Positions 1 to 6,244 of a DNA stretch of 20,951 nt are shown here, piece after piece. Both the position numbers and the translations under genes were made by a program. The DNA lies in IMG/VR virus record IMGVR_UViG_3300032435_000085, positions 1 through 20,951 of that record, one strand, 5' to 3'. Every line of letters begins with the position of its first letter. Within the stretch, counting starts at the first letter, position 1. Under the pieces are notes generated by a model, which worked only from the letters and a program-made list of their open reading frames with translations, ran no database searches and had not been told where the DNA came from. This DNA comes from a virus.

Positions 1-168
1 TTTCATGGCCAACACCAAACCAGTTACCAGTTACCGGTTACCGTGTCGAGTGAAATTTCCAAACAATCGCTAAGTCATTGGTGATCAAGTAACTAAAAAC
101 ACGTATCCAAATTTCCGTTACAAAATAGATCTAGACTCACCCACTTTTTGACGTAGACCGGTGACCCC
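1..168. other. AT-rich leader upstream of the replication operon
   Basis: Non-coding stretch before the first + strand gene. It holds a run of 7-bp direct repeats (21-41, listed separately) followed by a relatively AT-rich section (about 55-135). A replication-operon promoter would be expected here, but I see no convincing -35/-10 pair; the TTGACG at 148-153 has no matching -10 at a proper distance. No RNA gene is visible. The bases before the ATG at 169 carry no clear Shine-Dalgarno sequence. Confidence 0.4.
21..41. repeat. three tandem 7-bp repeats (CRGTTAC)
   Basis: The heptamer CAGTTAC occurs at 21-27 and 28-34, followed by CGGTTAC at 35-41, so three units are head to tail with one mismatch; the next seven bases (CGTGTCG) no longer match. 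Short tandem heptamers upstream of a replication operon could be operator or initiator-protein sites. That role is inference only. Confidence 0.6.
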
Positions 169-351
169 ATGACAGATAAACAAATCCAAGCACTCGACAC
201 GTGGTCCGCACTCGCTTTGTGCCACCGGCTAAAGATCAGGACCACGGGGCGCAAGCCCGCTATCCTCACCCGGTTGCAGATCTACGGCAACGCGCACCCC
301 CAGGAGTTGGAAGCGGCATATAACCGCACACCCCCTAGCGTGGGAATTTGA
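169..351 (+). CDS. small SAP-like DNA-binding protein (60 aa)
   Basis: The central part (about residues 9-40: LDTWSALALC, then GRKPAILTRLQIY) resembles the SAP motif, a helix-extended-helix fold that binds DNA, with the usual Leu spacing, the TGRK turn and a final Arg-Leu-x-x-Tyr. Family members include small phage DNA-binding proteins and domains fused to larger DNA enzymes. The last codons (RTPPSVGI-stop) are encoded by copy 1 of the 23-bp repeat, and the stop TGA overlaps a TTG that could start the next frame. Position as the first gene before the primase-helicase suggests a role in origin binding or replication control; that is inference. ATG at 169 is the only sensible start, without a clear ribosome-binding site. 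Confidence 0.65.
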   Translation: MTDKQIQALDTWSALALCHRLKIRTTGRKPAILTRLQIYGNAHPQELEAAYNRTPPSVGI

Positions 352-376
352 GACCCCCTACCGTGGGAATTTATGA
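331..376. repeat. direct repeat pair A (2 x 23 bp)
   Basis: Two head-to-tail 23-bp units at 331-353 and 354-376, sharing CCCCCTAsCGTGGGAATTT and differing at one base in this core. Unit 1 covers the end of the SAP-like gene, including its stop; unit 2 covers the region just upstream of the primase-helicase ATG. The 23-bp spacing is typical of iteron-type protein-binding sites. A second copy of the whole pair lies at 1045-1090. Confidence 0.9.
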
Positions 377-431
377 ACTACTACAAAGCGTTCCCTCGAC
401 CATGAGATACTCAGGCGGTGAGGGGCACAAC

Positions 432-2954
432 ATGGGTCTGGTCAAGACTCTGCCCCAGACAACTTTTGACGCCTTGGTCAAGGAGCAACTGGGTCACCCT
501 GTCCCACTTGCTCTAACCAAGGACGAGTTCATGGCACTCACGCCGGAGCGGCAGAATGCGGCCAAGATGACCCGCTACCTGACGCCGGGCTTCATCGCTG
601 GTGAGTCCCGGAGAAACGAGTATGTTGAGACGTGTAACTTAGTGTTCCTAGACATCGATGTCGAGTATGCTGACAAGGCTAAGACCCAAGTTCTCGCAGT
701 GCCAGCCGAACCGATCATGCGCCGGCTGGCGGACATGCCTAACATTCTCGCCCCCTTTAACTATGCGATCTACCGGACTGCAAGCTCCACTCCTAAACTC
801 CCTAGACTACGTATCGTCGTAGACGCTAACCAGATACCGGTTACAAGTTACCCGGCAGCGGTTAGCTACGTAGCCCGGATGCTGGGCTTGTCTAGCGTGA
901 CGTCTGAGTCGGTGAGAGTAGCCCAAGCGATGTTCCTTCCGGTGCTGTTCCGGGGAGAGCTGGAGCACCCGCTACTGGCCACCCGGTTCGATGGGAGAGC
1001 CTTGGTCCTGGGGGACTACGACGAGTCAGTGGATCTCCTAGGCACCCCCTCACGTGGGAATTTGAGAGCCCCTAGCGTGGGAATATATGACACCTTTGAG
1101 CACCTGCGACCGGCGTTGGACGAGGTGTCCATTGCAGACGTCGAAGGCGCACTAGCGAACATCGACCCAGACATTGATCGAGCTGACTGGATCCAGATAG
1201 GTGCAGGGCTCAAACACCAGTTCGGGGAAGAGGGTCTAGCTATTTGGGGCGCGTGGTCCCGCACCGGCGAGAAGTTCGAGGGTGACGACAAGTTGCAGAC
1301 CCAATGGGATAGCCTCAAAGGCACCCCCCGAGGCCGGGCCCCTGTCACCGTCCGCACGGTGCTCAAAATGGCGAGAGCTAATGGGTGGGCCAGTGATGAG
1401 GTAGCACAGCGATGCTTCCAGAGCACCTCAACGTGGATCATTGACCCCTCTCGCAGTGAGATCGAGTTGATGCAAGGTGGGGTGACCCGCATCGCCGGCA
1501 CCCCCCTGCTGACGACCGTCGAGAAAGGCGTGCTGCTCAACAAACTCTCACGGGCTCTACGACTCAAGGATGCCCCTATCAGCAGAGCCGATCTCACCAA
1601 AGGTTTACGCAAGGCTGAACGAGAGCTGCGTGGGCGAGGAGGGGACCACGAGGGAGTCAACGGGACTCAGCTACCTGAGTGGGCCAAAGGCATCACGTAT
1701 GTAGCCCAGTCTAATGAGTTTTACCGACAAGGCAGCAGTCAAAAGTGGAGCGTAGACGCGCTAAACAACAATTTCAGCATGTTTCTGGTCGCCGAAGGTC
1801 AGGACGAGGAGAACGCGAGACCGGCTATCCTACCTCAGCACTACCTGCTCAACATGGTCAAAATCCCTCGGGTGGATTACTACCTCTACGATCCCACCCA
1901 GCCTAATGAGGCTACCGTGGAGATTGAGAAGAGGTTCTACATCAACACTTACCGAGCGACGTATCCGGGTGGAGACGCCCCCAAAGAAGCCGCTGACAAG
2001 ATAGGTAAAACCATCCTCGATCACACCCACATGTTGTTCGGGGACACCCCGGAGGCACGGCAACTGATTGATTGGATGGCGTTTCAGGTGCAAAATCAAG
2101 GAGGTCGAGTGCTGTGGGCTCCCATGATCCAAGGGGCTGAGGGATGCGGCAAGACGCTCTATGCAGTGGTCCTACGGCTGGTGCTAGGCGAGGAAAACGT
2201 GAAAGAGGTCCAACCTAACGTAGTCATCCACTCAGACTGGAACGAGTGGGCTGCGAACTGCCAACTGGTTGTCCTCGAAGAAGTGCGCGTGGTCGGGGAG
2301 AACCGGCACGCAGTTATGAACAAGCTCAAGCCTTTGATCACCAACACCCACATATCGATCAACCAGCGTAACACGGATACCCGCGTCGTGCCGAACTACG
2401 CCAACTACTTCCTGACCAGCAACTTTGCAGATGCTCTAGCGATCACCGAGAACGACCGTCGATACTTCGTGATGTTTGCCCGGCAACAAACCAGGGCCCA
2501 AGTGCTGGCGATAGGTCAACCGTATTTCCGCAGCCTCTACGACCAGCTTCGTCGCAACCCCCAAGCCCTCCGCACCTGGTTGATGGAGTGGGACATCTCC
2601 CCGAGCTTTGACGCCATGTATTGCCCGACAACGGCTGACAAGTCACTCATGACAGAGGCCGCTTGCCCTCCGCTACAGCGTGCGGTGACCGAGATGATCA
2701 GCGACGGGGACAACCCGCTGGTCCAAGCGGATCTGGTGTCAGCTAAAGTGCTGCGTCAGATGATCGAGCAGGAGTCAAGGGGCTTGGGACGCTTCAGCGA
2801 CCAGTCTCTGACCTCTGTGCTACGCGAAATCGGCTACGAATCCGCTGGTCGCACACGTATCGATGGAGATAGACACTCAATCTGGGTGAAAAACCTTGAC
2901 CACGCATCAGCTTTAACACTCGCTCGCCTAAGAGCAGACCATTCTGACTTATAA
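432..2954 (+). CDS. primase-helicase (AEP-like primase, PriCT-2, D5/SF3 ATPase)
   Basis: Makes primers and unwinds DNA at the replication fork. Domains in order: an AEP/prim-pol-like N-terminus with the metal-binding FLDIDV (about residues 72-77) and a TPKLPRLRIVVDA strand; a PriCT-2 domain (about 230-315, with WIQIGAGLKH and AIWGAWS); and a C-terminal D5/SF3 ATPase (DUF5906-like) with Walker A GAEGCGKT (about 567-574), Walker B LVVLEEV, sensor strand FLTSNFADAL and DRRYF. I chose ATG 432 because GTGAGGGG lies 8 bases upstream and family members start close to the GLVKTLP segment. ATG 402, or TTG 348 overlapping the previous stop (TTGA), are possible and would give up to 868 aa. Repeat pair B sits in the linker between the primase and PriCT-2 domains. 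The downstream gene overlaps the stop by one base (TAATG). Confidence 0.93.
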   Translation: MGLVKTLPQTTFDALVKEQLGHPVPLALTKDEFMALTPERQNAAKMTRYLTPGFIAGESRRNEYVETCNLVFLDIDVEYADKAKTQVLAVPAEPIMRRLADMPNILAPFNYAIYRTASSTPKLPRLRIVVDANQIPVTSYPAAVSYVARMLGLSSVTSESVRVAQAMFLPVLFRGELEHPLLATRFDGRALVLGDYDESVDLLGTPSRGNLRAPSVGIYDTFEHLRPALDEVSIADVEGALANIDPDIDRADWIQIGAGLKHQFGEEGLAIWGAWSRTGEKFEGDDKLQTQWDSLKGTPRGRAPVTVRTVLKMARANGWASDEVAQRCFQSTSTWIIDPSRSEIELMQGGVTRIAGTPLLTTVEKGVLLNKLSRALRLKDAPISRADLTKGLRKAERELRGRGGDHEGVNGTQLPEWAKGITYVAQSNEFYRQGSSQKWSVDALNNNFSMFLVAEGQDEENARPAILPQHYLLNMVKIPRVDYYLYDPTQPNEATVEIEKRFYINTYRATYPGGDAPKEAADKIGKTILDHTHMLFGDTPEARQLIDWMAFQVQNQGGRVLWAPMIQGAEGCGKTLYAVVLRLVLGEENVKEVQPNVVIHSDWNEWAANCQLVVLEEVRVVGENRHAVMNKLKPLITNTHISINQRNTDTRVVPNYANYFLTSNFADALAITENDRRYFVMFARQQTRAQVLAIGQPYFRSLYDQLRRNPQALRTWLMEWDISPSFDAMYCPTTADKSLMTEAACPPLQRAVTEMISDGDNPLVQADLVSAKVLRQMIEQESRGLGRFSDQSLTSVLREIGYESAGRTRIDGDRHSIWVKNLDHASALTLARLRADHSDL
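1045..1090. repeat. direct repeat pair B (2 x 23 bp), inside the primase-helicase gene
   Basis: Second copy of the 46-bp repeat pair, with units at 1045-1067 and 1068-1090. It matches pair A at 41 of 46 positions (unit 1 differs at two bases, unit 2 at three). It lies 714 bp (238 codons) downstream of pair A in the same reading phase and encodes the linker TPSRGNLRAPSVGIYD between the primase and PriCT-2 domains. A TTG at 1062 sits at the same place in this pair as the TTG at 348 in pair A. Confidence 0.9.
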
Positions 2955-3304
2955 TGAAGACCACTGTCATCACCCGCAACGCTTTCAAGCTCTGGCCCAT
3001 CCACTATACAAGGGGGCACGTTATAGCAGCCAAGATCGAACTGCTGCCAGCATACTTGAGACCTGCAGTCGCAAGCATAGTAGCCTATGACAATTTCGAG
3101 CACCGGACCCGGACCAAGAGCTTAGTTAAATCCGTCTCGGTAGCGATGGACAAATGGGCTTACGACTACCAAGCATCCGCTGACCCCAGCCTCAACGACA
3201 TCGAAGCGGGTCTGATGCAGGTGGGCTACACACAGGAGCAGGTCACCGAGCGGATGCGCTCCGTGCGACTCGGTAACTGCAGCGTAGTTAAAAAATCACT
3301 CTAG
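2954..3304 (+). CDS. hypothetical protein, 116 aa
   Basis: I do not recognise the family. The product is soluble, helical-looking and basic, with no signal peptide or membrane segment. The C-terminal part (about residues 80-105: PSLNDIEAGLMQVGYTQEQV) could be a small helical bundle. The ATG overlaps the primase-helicase stop by one base (TAATG), so translation is probably coupled to it, and a primase-helicase accessory role is a reasonable guess. It ends in an AT-rich stretch that also begins the next intergenic region. No cysteine cluster or known catalytic motif is visible. Confidence 0.75.
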   Translation: MKTTVITRNAFKLWPIHYTRGHVIAAKIELLPAYLRPAVASIVAYDNFEHRTRTKSLVKSVSVAMDKWAYDYQASADPSLNDIEAGLMQVGYTQEQVTERMRSVRLGNCSVVKKSL

Positions 3305-3322
3305 TCGATAATATATCTCGAC
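3284..3322 (+). promoter_or_regulatory. possible promoter / small hairpin before the linker-protein gene
   Basis: After the 116-aa gene comes an AT-rich stretch with TAATAT at 3309-3314 as a -10-like element. It lies in the loop of a small inverted repeat, GTCGA (3304-3308) with TCGAC (3318-3322). The expected -35 position (about 3286-3291) is a poor AGTTAA. This is one of the few non-overlapping junctions in the operon, so an internal promoter is plausible but weakly supported. Confidence 0.25.
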
Positions 3323-3351
3323 AATCCAACCCAACCCGAAAATAACAACTC

Positions 3352-3774
3352 ATGAGCCTAGAAACCGTATTACAAAACCTCGCTGACGCTATCAACCGCG
3401 TCGCTGACAACATGCCCTCCACGAAGGAAGCTGTCCCCTCTGCCCCTTCCCCCGCTACCGAGGCTGCCGAGAAGCCCGCTACCCCTTCACCCGCTGCCGA
3501 GAAGCCCGCTGCCGAGAAGCCCGCTGCCGAGAAGCCCGCTGCCGAGAAGCCCGCTGCCGAGAAGCCCGCTGCCGAGAAGCCCGCTGCCCCCAAGGAGCCT
3601 GCGGCTACCATCTCCCTTGCTGACCTCCAATTGCTAGGAGCACCGTTGGTCGCAGCTGGTCGCCATGGCGAGCTGAAGAAGGTCATCGTGGACCACAAGG
3701 GGACGAAGTTGTCCACTCTCCCTGAGAGCACCTACCCCAGCGTCAAAGCTGCTCTGGAGGCACTGCTGGCATGA
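3352..3774 (+). CDS. AEKPA-repeat linker protein with conserved C-terminal domain (140 aa)
   Basis: Three parts are visible. A short N-terminal helix (MSLETVLQNLADAINRVADN) looks like an oligomerisation segment. A long Ala/Pro/Glu/Lys-rich linker (about residues 24-82) includes six perfect AEKPA repeats. A C-terminal domain (about 88-140: ADLQLLGAPLVAAGR, then TKLSTLPESTYPSVKAALEA) resembles a short module at the end of many phage DNA-associated proteins, where a conserved small domain follows a low-complexity linker. Its role is unknown; a flexible tether in the replication complex is a guess. No Shine-Dalgarno precedes ATG 3352. The stop overlaps the next start (ATGA at 3771-3774), so it is probably co-expressed with the DUF2800 nuclease. 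Confidence 0.85.
   Translation: MSLETVLQNLADAINRVADNMPSTKEAVPSAPSPATEAAEKPATPSPAAEKPAAEKPAAEKPAAEKPAAEKPAAEKPAAPKEPAATISLADLQLLGAPLVAAGRHGELKKVIVDHKGTKLSTLPESTYPSVKAALEALLA
3493..3582. repeat. six perfect tandem 15-bp repeats
   Basis: GCTGCCGAGAAGCCC is repeated six times head to tail without a mismatch, encoding AEKPA units. An isolated seventh copy lies at 3463-3477. Perfect identity at third codon positions points to recent expansion by slippage or recombination, so copy number may vary between related phages. Confidence 0.95.
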
Positions 3775-4961
3775 GTGTTCACGCGCTACTGTCCCCTAGT
3801 GGCAGCAGTCGGTGGCTGGGTTGTGGCGGTTCAGTGAACCGTATCGAGGAGCTGCGCCTCGAAGGTCGTATCCCTCAAGAGGACAACTCGGTCTACGCTG
3901 ACGAAGGCACTACCGCCCACGAACATCTGTCGGGAGCGTTCCTGATGGGGTTTAACCCCGCATTGATCCCCGATCCCTTCATGGCTATCCACATCAAAAA
4001 GGTGGTGGACTACTTAGAAGGTTTCGCAGGACCTGAAGAAATCCACGTTGAGGAGCGAGTTCCGCTCTTTTACTCGACGGATGACGGCGGCACGGTCGAT
4101 GCTTGGGTTCACGTAGGGGACCACCTCCATATTGCTGACTTGAAATATGGGGAGGGTATCGCCGTTGATGCTGAAGGTAACACCCAACTTGCCATCTACG
4201 CCGAGTCTCTGATCCAGTCGGGGGCAGTCGGGTCATCTGTGACTATGGACACTTTAGTGTCGATGCACATCATGCAACCTCGATGCCGGGAAGGCGAACC
4301 CTTCAAGCAGTGGACCATCACCCGTCGTGAGCTGCAGGACTTCACCGACCCCATTTGGAGCAGTGCAAAGCAGCACCAAGACAACGTGCTTGAGCTGCCC
4401 TGCACCGCGGGCCCGAAGCAATGTATGTTCTGCCCGGTAAAAAAGGCTGGACTCTGCGCCGAGCACATCGCATGGGCGGCAAAAGGCTTGCCCCCTGAGA
4501 TCAAGAATGCGGTGGTCACCGACTCCGTGCTACCTGACATCGGGACGCTGACTCACGATCAGATCGCCTCGATAGCAGTGGTCGTCCTTAGAGGCAATTT
4601 CGCCTCCTGGATGAAGCGGGTAGGAGAATACGCTCTGGATCAAGTCGTTGCAGGTAATATGACGGTCCCCGGTTACAAGGCTGTTAAAGGCCGCAAGAAC
4701 AAGAGCTGGACCGATGAGATCGAGGTGGCCAAGCTGCTGAAACAAAAGCTGCGGAAAGATCAAATGGTGTCAGAGAAACTCTTGACACCTACCCAAGCCG
4801 AGGCTCTTCTCGTGCGCATGGACCTCTCCTCCCGCTGGAAAAACAAGTTCTACTCACTGGTAGACATCCCCGAAGGGGCCCCCACCTTCGCAAAGGATTC
4901 GGATAAGAGGGAAGCACTGACGCCCCCGACCGCCGAGTCGGAGTTCGGTGATCTCCTGTAA
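3771..4961 (+). CDS. DUF2800 family PD-(D/E)XK nuclease (396 aa)
   Basis: RecB/Cas4-like nuclease family common in phage replication modules. The N-terminus (HALLSPSGSSRWLGCGGS) and DEGTTAHE at about 44-51 are typical of DUF2800. The PD-(D/E)XK core is visible as GGTVDAW (D110), ADLKYGEG (D123 and K125) and NTQLAIYA (Q139). Cysteines around residues 211-231 (C-x6-C-x2-C-x7-C) could hold an iron-sulphur cluster or zinc, as in Cas4/AddB-type nucleases. Its likely job is end processing or recombination together with the ssDNA-binding protein encoded nearby. The C-terminus ends ESEFGDLL, nearly the same as a segment near the end of that ssDNA-binding protein. ATG 3771 overlaps the preceding stop (ATGA). 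Confidence 0.9.
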   Translation: MSVHALLSPSGSSRWLGCGGSVNRIEELRLEGRIPQEDNSVYADEGTTAHEHLSGAFLMGFNPALIPDPFMAIHIKKVVDYLEGFAGPEEIHVEERVPLFYSTDDGGTVDAWVHVGDHLHIADLKYGEGIAVDAEGNTQLAIYAESLIQSGAVGSSVTMDTLVSMHIMQPRCREGEPFKQWTITRRELQDFTDPIWSSAKQHQDNVLELPCTAGPKQCMFCPVKKAGLCAEHIAWAAKGLPPEIKNAVVTDSVLPDIGTLTHDQIASIAVVVLRGNFASWMKRVGEYALDQVVAGNMTVPGYKAVKGRKNKSWTDEIEVAKLLKQKLRKDQMVSEKLLTPTQAEALLVRMDLSSRWKNKFYSLVDIPEGAPTFAKDSDKREALTPPTAESEFGDLL

Positions 4962-4964
4962 CTT

Positions 4965-4995
4965 TGGTCGAGGTTTTTGGTATTCTCCTCGACCA
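4965..4995. other. 9-bp perfect hairpin after the DUF2800 gene
   Basis: TGGTCGAGG (4965-4973) pairs perfectly with CCTCGACCA (4987-4995) around a 13-base loop. It begins 3 bases after the stop of the nuclease gene. No T-run follows on the + strand, so it is not a classical intrinsic terminator; RNA processing, 3'-end protection or an operator are alternatives. Confidence 0.6.
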
Positions 4996-5022
4996 TGCTA
5001 GAAAGGGGTTTCTATGCGATCC

Positions 5023-5050
5023 TGAGCAAGATCTAAAAAGGCTCAAATTT
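5023..5050 (+). terminator. weak terminator-like hairpin
   Basis: TGAGC (5023-5027) pairs with GCTCA (5041-5045) and is followed by AATTTT-type sequence up to about 5050. The 5-bp stem and 13-base loop make this weak. It lies between the DUF2800 gene and the DUF6197-like gene. Confidence 0.25.
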
Positions 5051-5057
5051 TAATGCT

Positions 5058-5333
5058 ATGAAATACAAAACAGTCGAAGAACTCCTGAGTGACCCCAAAC
5101 GCTGGACACAGAAAGCTAATGCACGAGACTCCGATGGGGCTGAAGTCCGATTTGACAGCGATGACGCAGTCTGTTGGTGCCTGTGGGGTGCCATGGCGAA
5201 GGTTATACCCATGCATGACCGGACAAGGGTTCATGCGGATATCAACAATCTTATCGAAGAGGGTGCGGTGCAGTTCAATGACACCCACACCCACGCTGAG
5301 GTGCTCGCTCTCGTAAAGGAAGCCGGTATCTGA
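5058..5333 (+). CDS. DUF6197-like phage protein (91 aa)
   Basis: The layout (LLSDPKRWTQ near the start, an AVCWCLWGAMAKV core, FNDTHTHAEVLALV near the end) matches a widespread small protein family of unknown function (DUF6197-type) found in phages and some bacteria. The WTQ, CWC-x-x-G and THAEV positions look intact, so this is a full-length member. It sits alone between two hairpin-rich intergenic regions, unlike its tightly overlapping neighbours, and may be regulated separately. ATG 5058 gives the family-typical start; a shorter + strand frame beginning at 5089 is out of phase and rejected. No clear ribosome-binding site. Confidence 0.85.
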   Translation: MKYKTVEELLSDPKRWTQKANARDSDGAEVRFDSDDAVCWCLWGAMAKVIPMHDRTRVHADINNLIEEGAVQFNDTHTHAEVLALVKEAGI

Positions 5334-5357
5334 TCCACAAGTCTCACCTGGTTAACA

Positions 5358-5383
5358 ACCTCACACTCTCACCGGTGTGGGGT
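5358..5383. other. hairpin 1 upstream of the ssDNA-binding protein gene
   Basis: ACCTCACAC (5358-5366) pairs with GTGTGGGGT (5375-5383) with one G-T pair and an 8-base loop. Only TTT follows before CCC, so it could be a weak terminator of the DUF6197-like gene or part of a structured leader. Confidence 0.5.
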
Positions 5384-5388
5384 TTCCC

Positions 5389-5410
5389 GGTGCAGCAATT
5401 CCGCTGCACC
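5389..5410. promoter_or_regulatory. hairpin 2 upstream of the ssDNA-binding protein gene
   Basis: GGTGCAGC (5389-5396) pairs perfectly with GCTGCACC (5403-5410) around AATTCC. It ends 14 bases before ATG 5425. The sequence between (AACTATAAAGAATT) has no Shine-Dalgarno but includes a TATAAA. The hairpin could act as an operator or as a translational control element of the ssDNA-binding protein, which often autoregulates in phages; that is inference. Confidence 0.5.
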
Positions 5411-5424
5411 AACTATAAAGAATT

Positions 5425-5988
5425 ATGTCAGATCAAATCGTAAAAGGTAGAGGTATCCGCGTTGCTTTCCCACATCTTGTGGAGAAGCACGCCAGTAAGA
5501 AGCACCCCAACTCGAAGGCCAAGTTCGGCATCCAGTTGCTGTTGCACAAGAAAGACAACGCAGAAATCATCGCTAGGATTGATGCTGCCACCGACGTGCT
5601 GTGCGCCGAGATGGGCTGGACCAAGAACACGGTCAAAGCCCTAGCCTACGTAGAGGCCGATTCGGTGGTCAATGACGCCGGTGAAGCTCTCGTTGGTTAC
5701 GACTCCAAACATCTCAGCTTGTCGGCTAAGAGTGACAACCGACCCAGCGTCTTTGGGCGTGATGGAGGCGTCCTGTCATCTGAGGAGATCACCTCCACCG
5801 TATACGGTGGCTGCTACTGCATGGTCAGCATGGCCATCTATGCAGCTAAGGCTTACCGCAAGATCTGCGTTGAGCTGCGAGCAGTGGTGTTCGACCGAGA
5901 AGGTGAACGCTTCGGAGGAGGTGGGGCACCGGTATCGGATGCCAAGTCTGAGTTCGGCAACTTCCTCAGCGACGAAGATCTGTTCTAA
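5425..5988 (+). CDS. phage ssDNA-binding protein, DUF2815/Enc34 type (187 aa)
   Basis: Coats single-stranded DNA during replication and recombination. The opening (GRGIRVAFPHLVEKH), the KAKFGIQLLLHK strand, the central SLSAKSDNRPSVFGRDGG and the GGCYCMVSMAIYAA strand match the DUF2815/Enc34 ssDNA-binding family, an OB-fold protein usually encoded beside DUF2800 and a family A polymerase, as here. The C-terminus is acidic and ends in Phe (FLSDEDLF), as in SSB tails that recruit partner proteins. SEFGNFL just before it resembles the end of the DUF2800 nuclease. ATG 5425 follows a strong hairpin and a TATAAA element; the gene is closed by a terminator at 6001-6031. Confidence 0.9.
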   Translation: MSDQIVKGRGIRVAFPHLVEKHASKKHPNSKAKFGIQLLLHKKDNAEIIARIDAATDVLCAEMGWTKNTVKALAYVEADSVVNDAGEALVGYDSKHLSLSAKSDNRPSVFGRDGGVLSSEEITSTVYGGCYCMVSMAIYAAKAYRKICVELRAVVFDREGERFGGGGAPVSDAKSEFGNFLSDEDLF

Positions 5989-6000
5989 AAACCCCCCGGC

Positions 6001-6031
6001 ACCGCAGCGGATATATCTGCGGTTTTATTTT
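6001..6031 (+). terminator. intrinsic terminator after the ssDNA-binding protein gene
   Basis: ACCGCAG (6001-6007) pairs with CTGCGGT (6017-6023) around a 9-base loop and is followed by TTTATTTT up to 6031. The T-run touches the ATG of the next gene at 6032, so partial read-through would be needed to express the polymerase from upstream promoters. Confidence 0.65.
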
Positions 6032-6244
6032 ATGAAAAGCGCACACGAAGTAGCTGAAGAAATCGCCGCACTGCTCGAAGACCGAGTCGCTGCAGCCTTG
6101 GTTAAGAGTATCATGCCTGACTTGATTGATCGCCTAGGCTTACAGCCATACATCGATGAGCTGAAGGTTGCCGATAAAGGTAAACTCGATGAAGCCTACC
6201 GGAGTGGTTACGAAGACGGTCTATACGACGGTCATAATGTCTGA
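6032..6244 (+). CDS. hypothetical acidic helical protein, 70 aa
   Basis: Small, acidic, helical protein (EVAEEIAALLEDRVAAALV near the start; SGYEDGLYDG near the end). The Tyr-Gly-Asp-Gly-rich end resembles small phage proteins of unknown function. I do not recognise the family. Its ATG abuts the T-run of the terminator, leaving no room for a normal ribosome-binding site, and its end overlaps the polymerase start by 8 bases, suggesting it acts as a coupling leader gene for the polymerase. The frame is open further upstream, but that part reads against the ssDNA-binding gene and is not coding. Confidence 0.65.
   Translation: MKSAHEVAEEIAALLEDRVAAALVKSIMPDLIDRLGLQPYIDELKVADKGKLDEAYRSGYEDGLYDGHNV

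Noticed and set aside
331-1090. CRISPR-like array
   Set aside because: Only four units in two pairs, no uniform spacers, and the sequence between the pairs is a coding domain.
1016-1660. Antisense ORF of 214 aa within the primase-helicase
   Set aside because: Ser/Arg/Pro-rich translation with no recognisable domain, fully inside a gene with clear motifs.
3288-3731. Antisense ORF of AGFSA repeats
   Set aside because: It is the mirror of the AEKPA 15-bp repeats of the + strand gene; the + frame has a sensible domain layout and ATGA coupling to the next gene.
5672-6031. Upstream extension of the 70-aa gene
   Set aside because: This part reads out of frame over the ssDNA-binding gene and through the terminator; only the part from ATG 6032 is plausible.
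6168-6236. Longer polymerase start
   Set aside because: The extra 23 residues overlap the preceding gene and lie before the exonuclease domain, which begins directly at ATG 6237.
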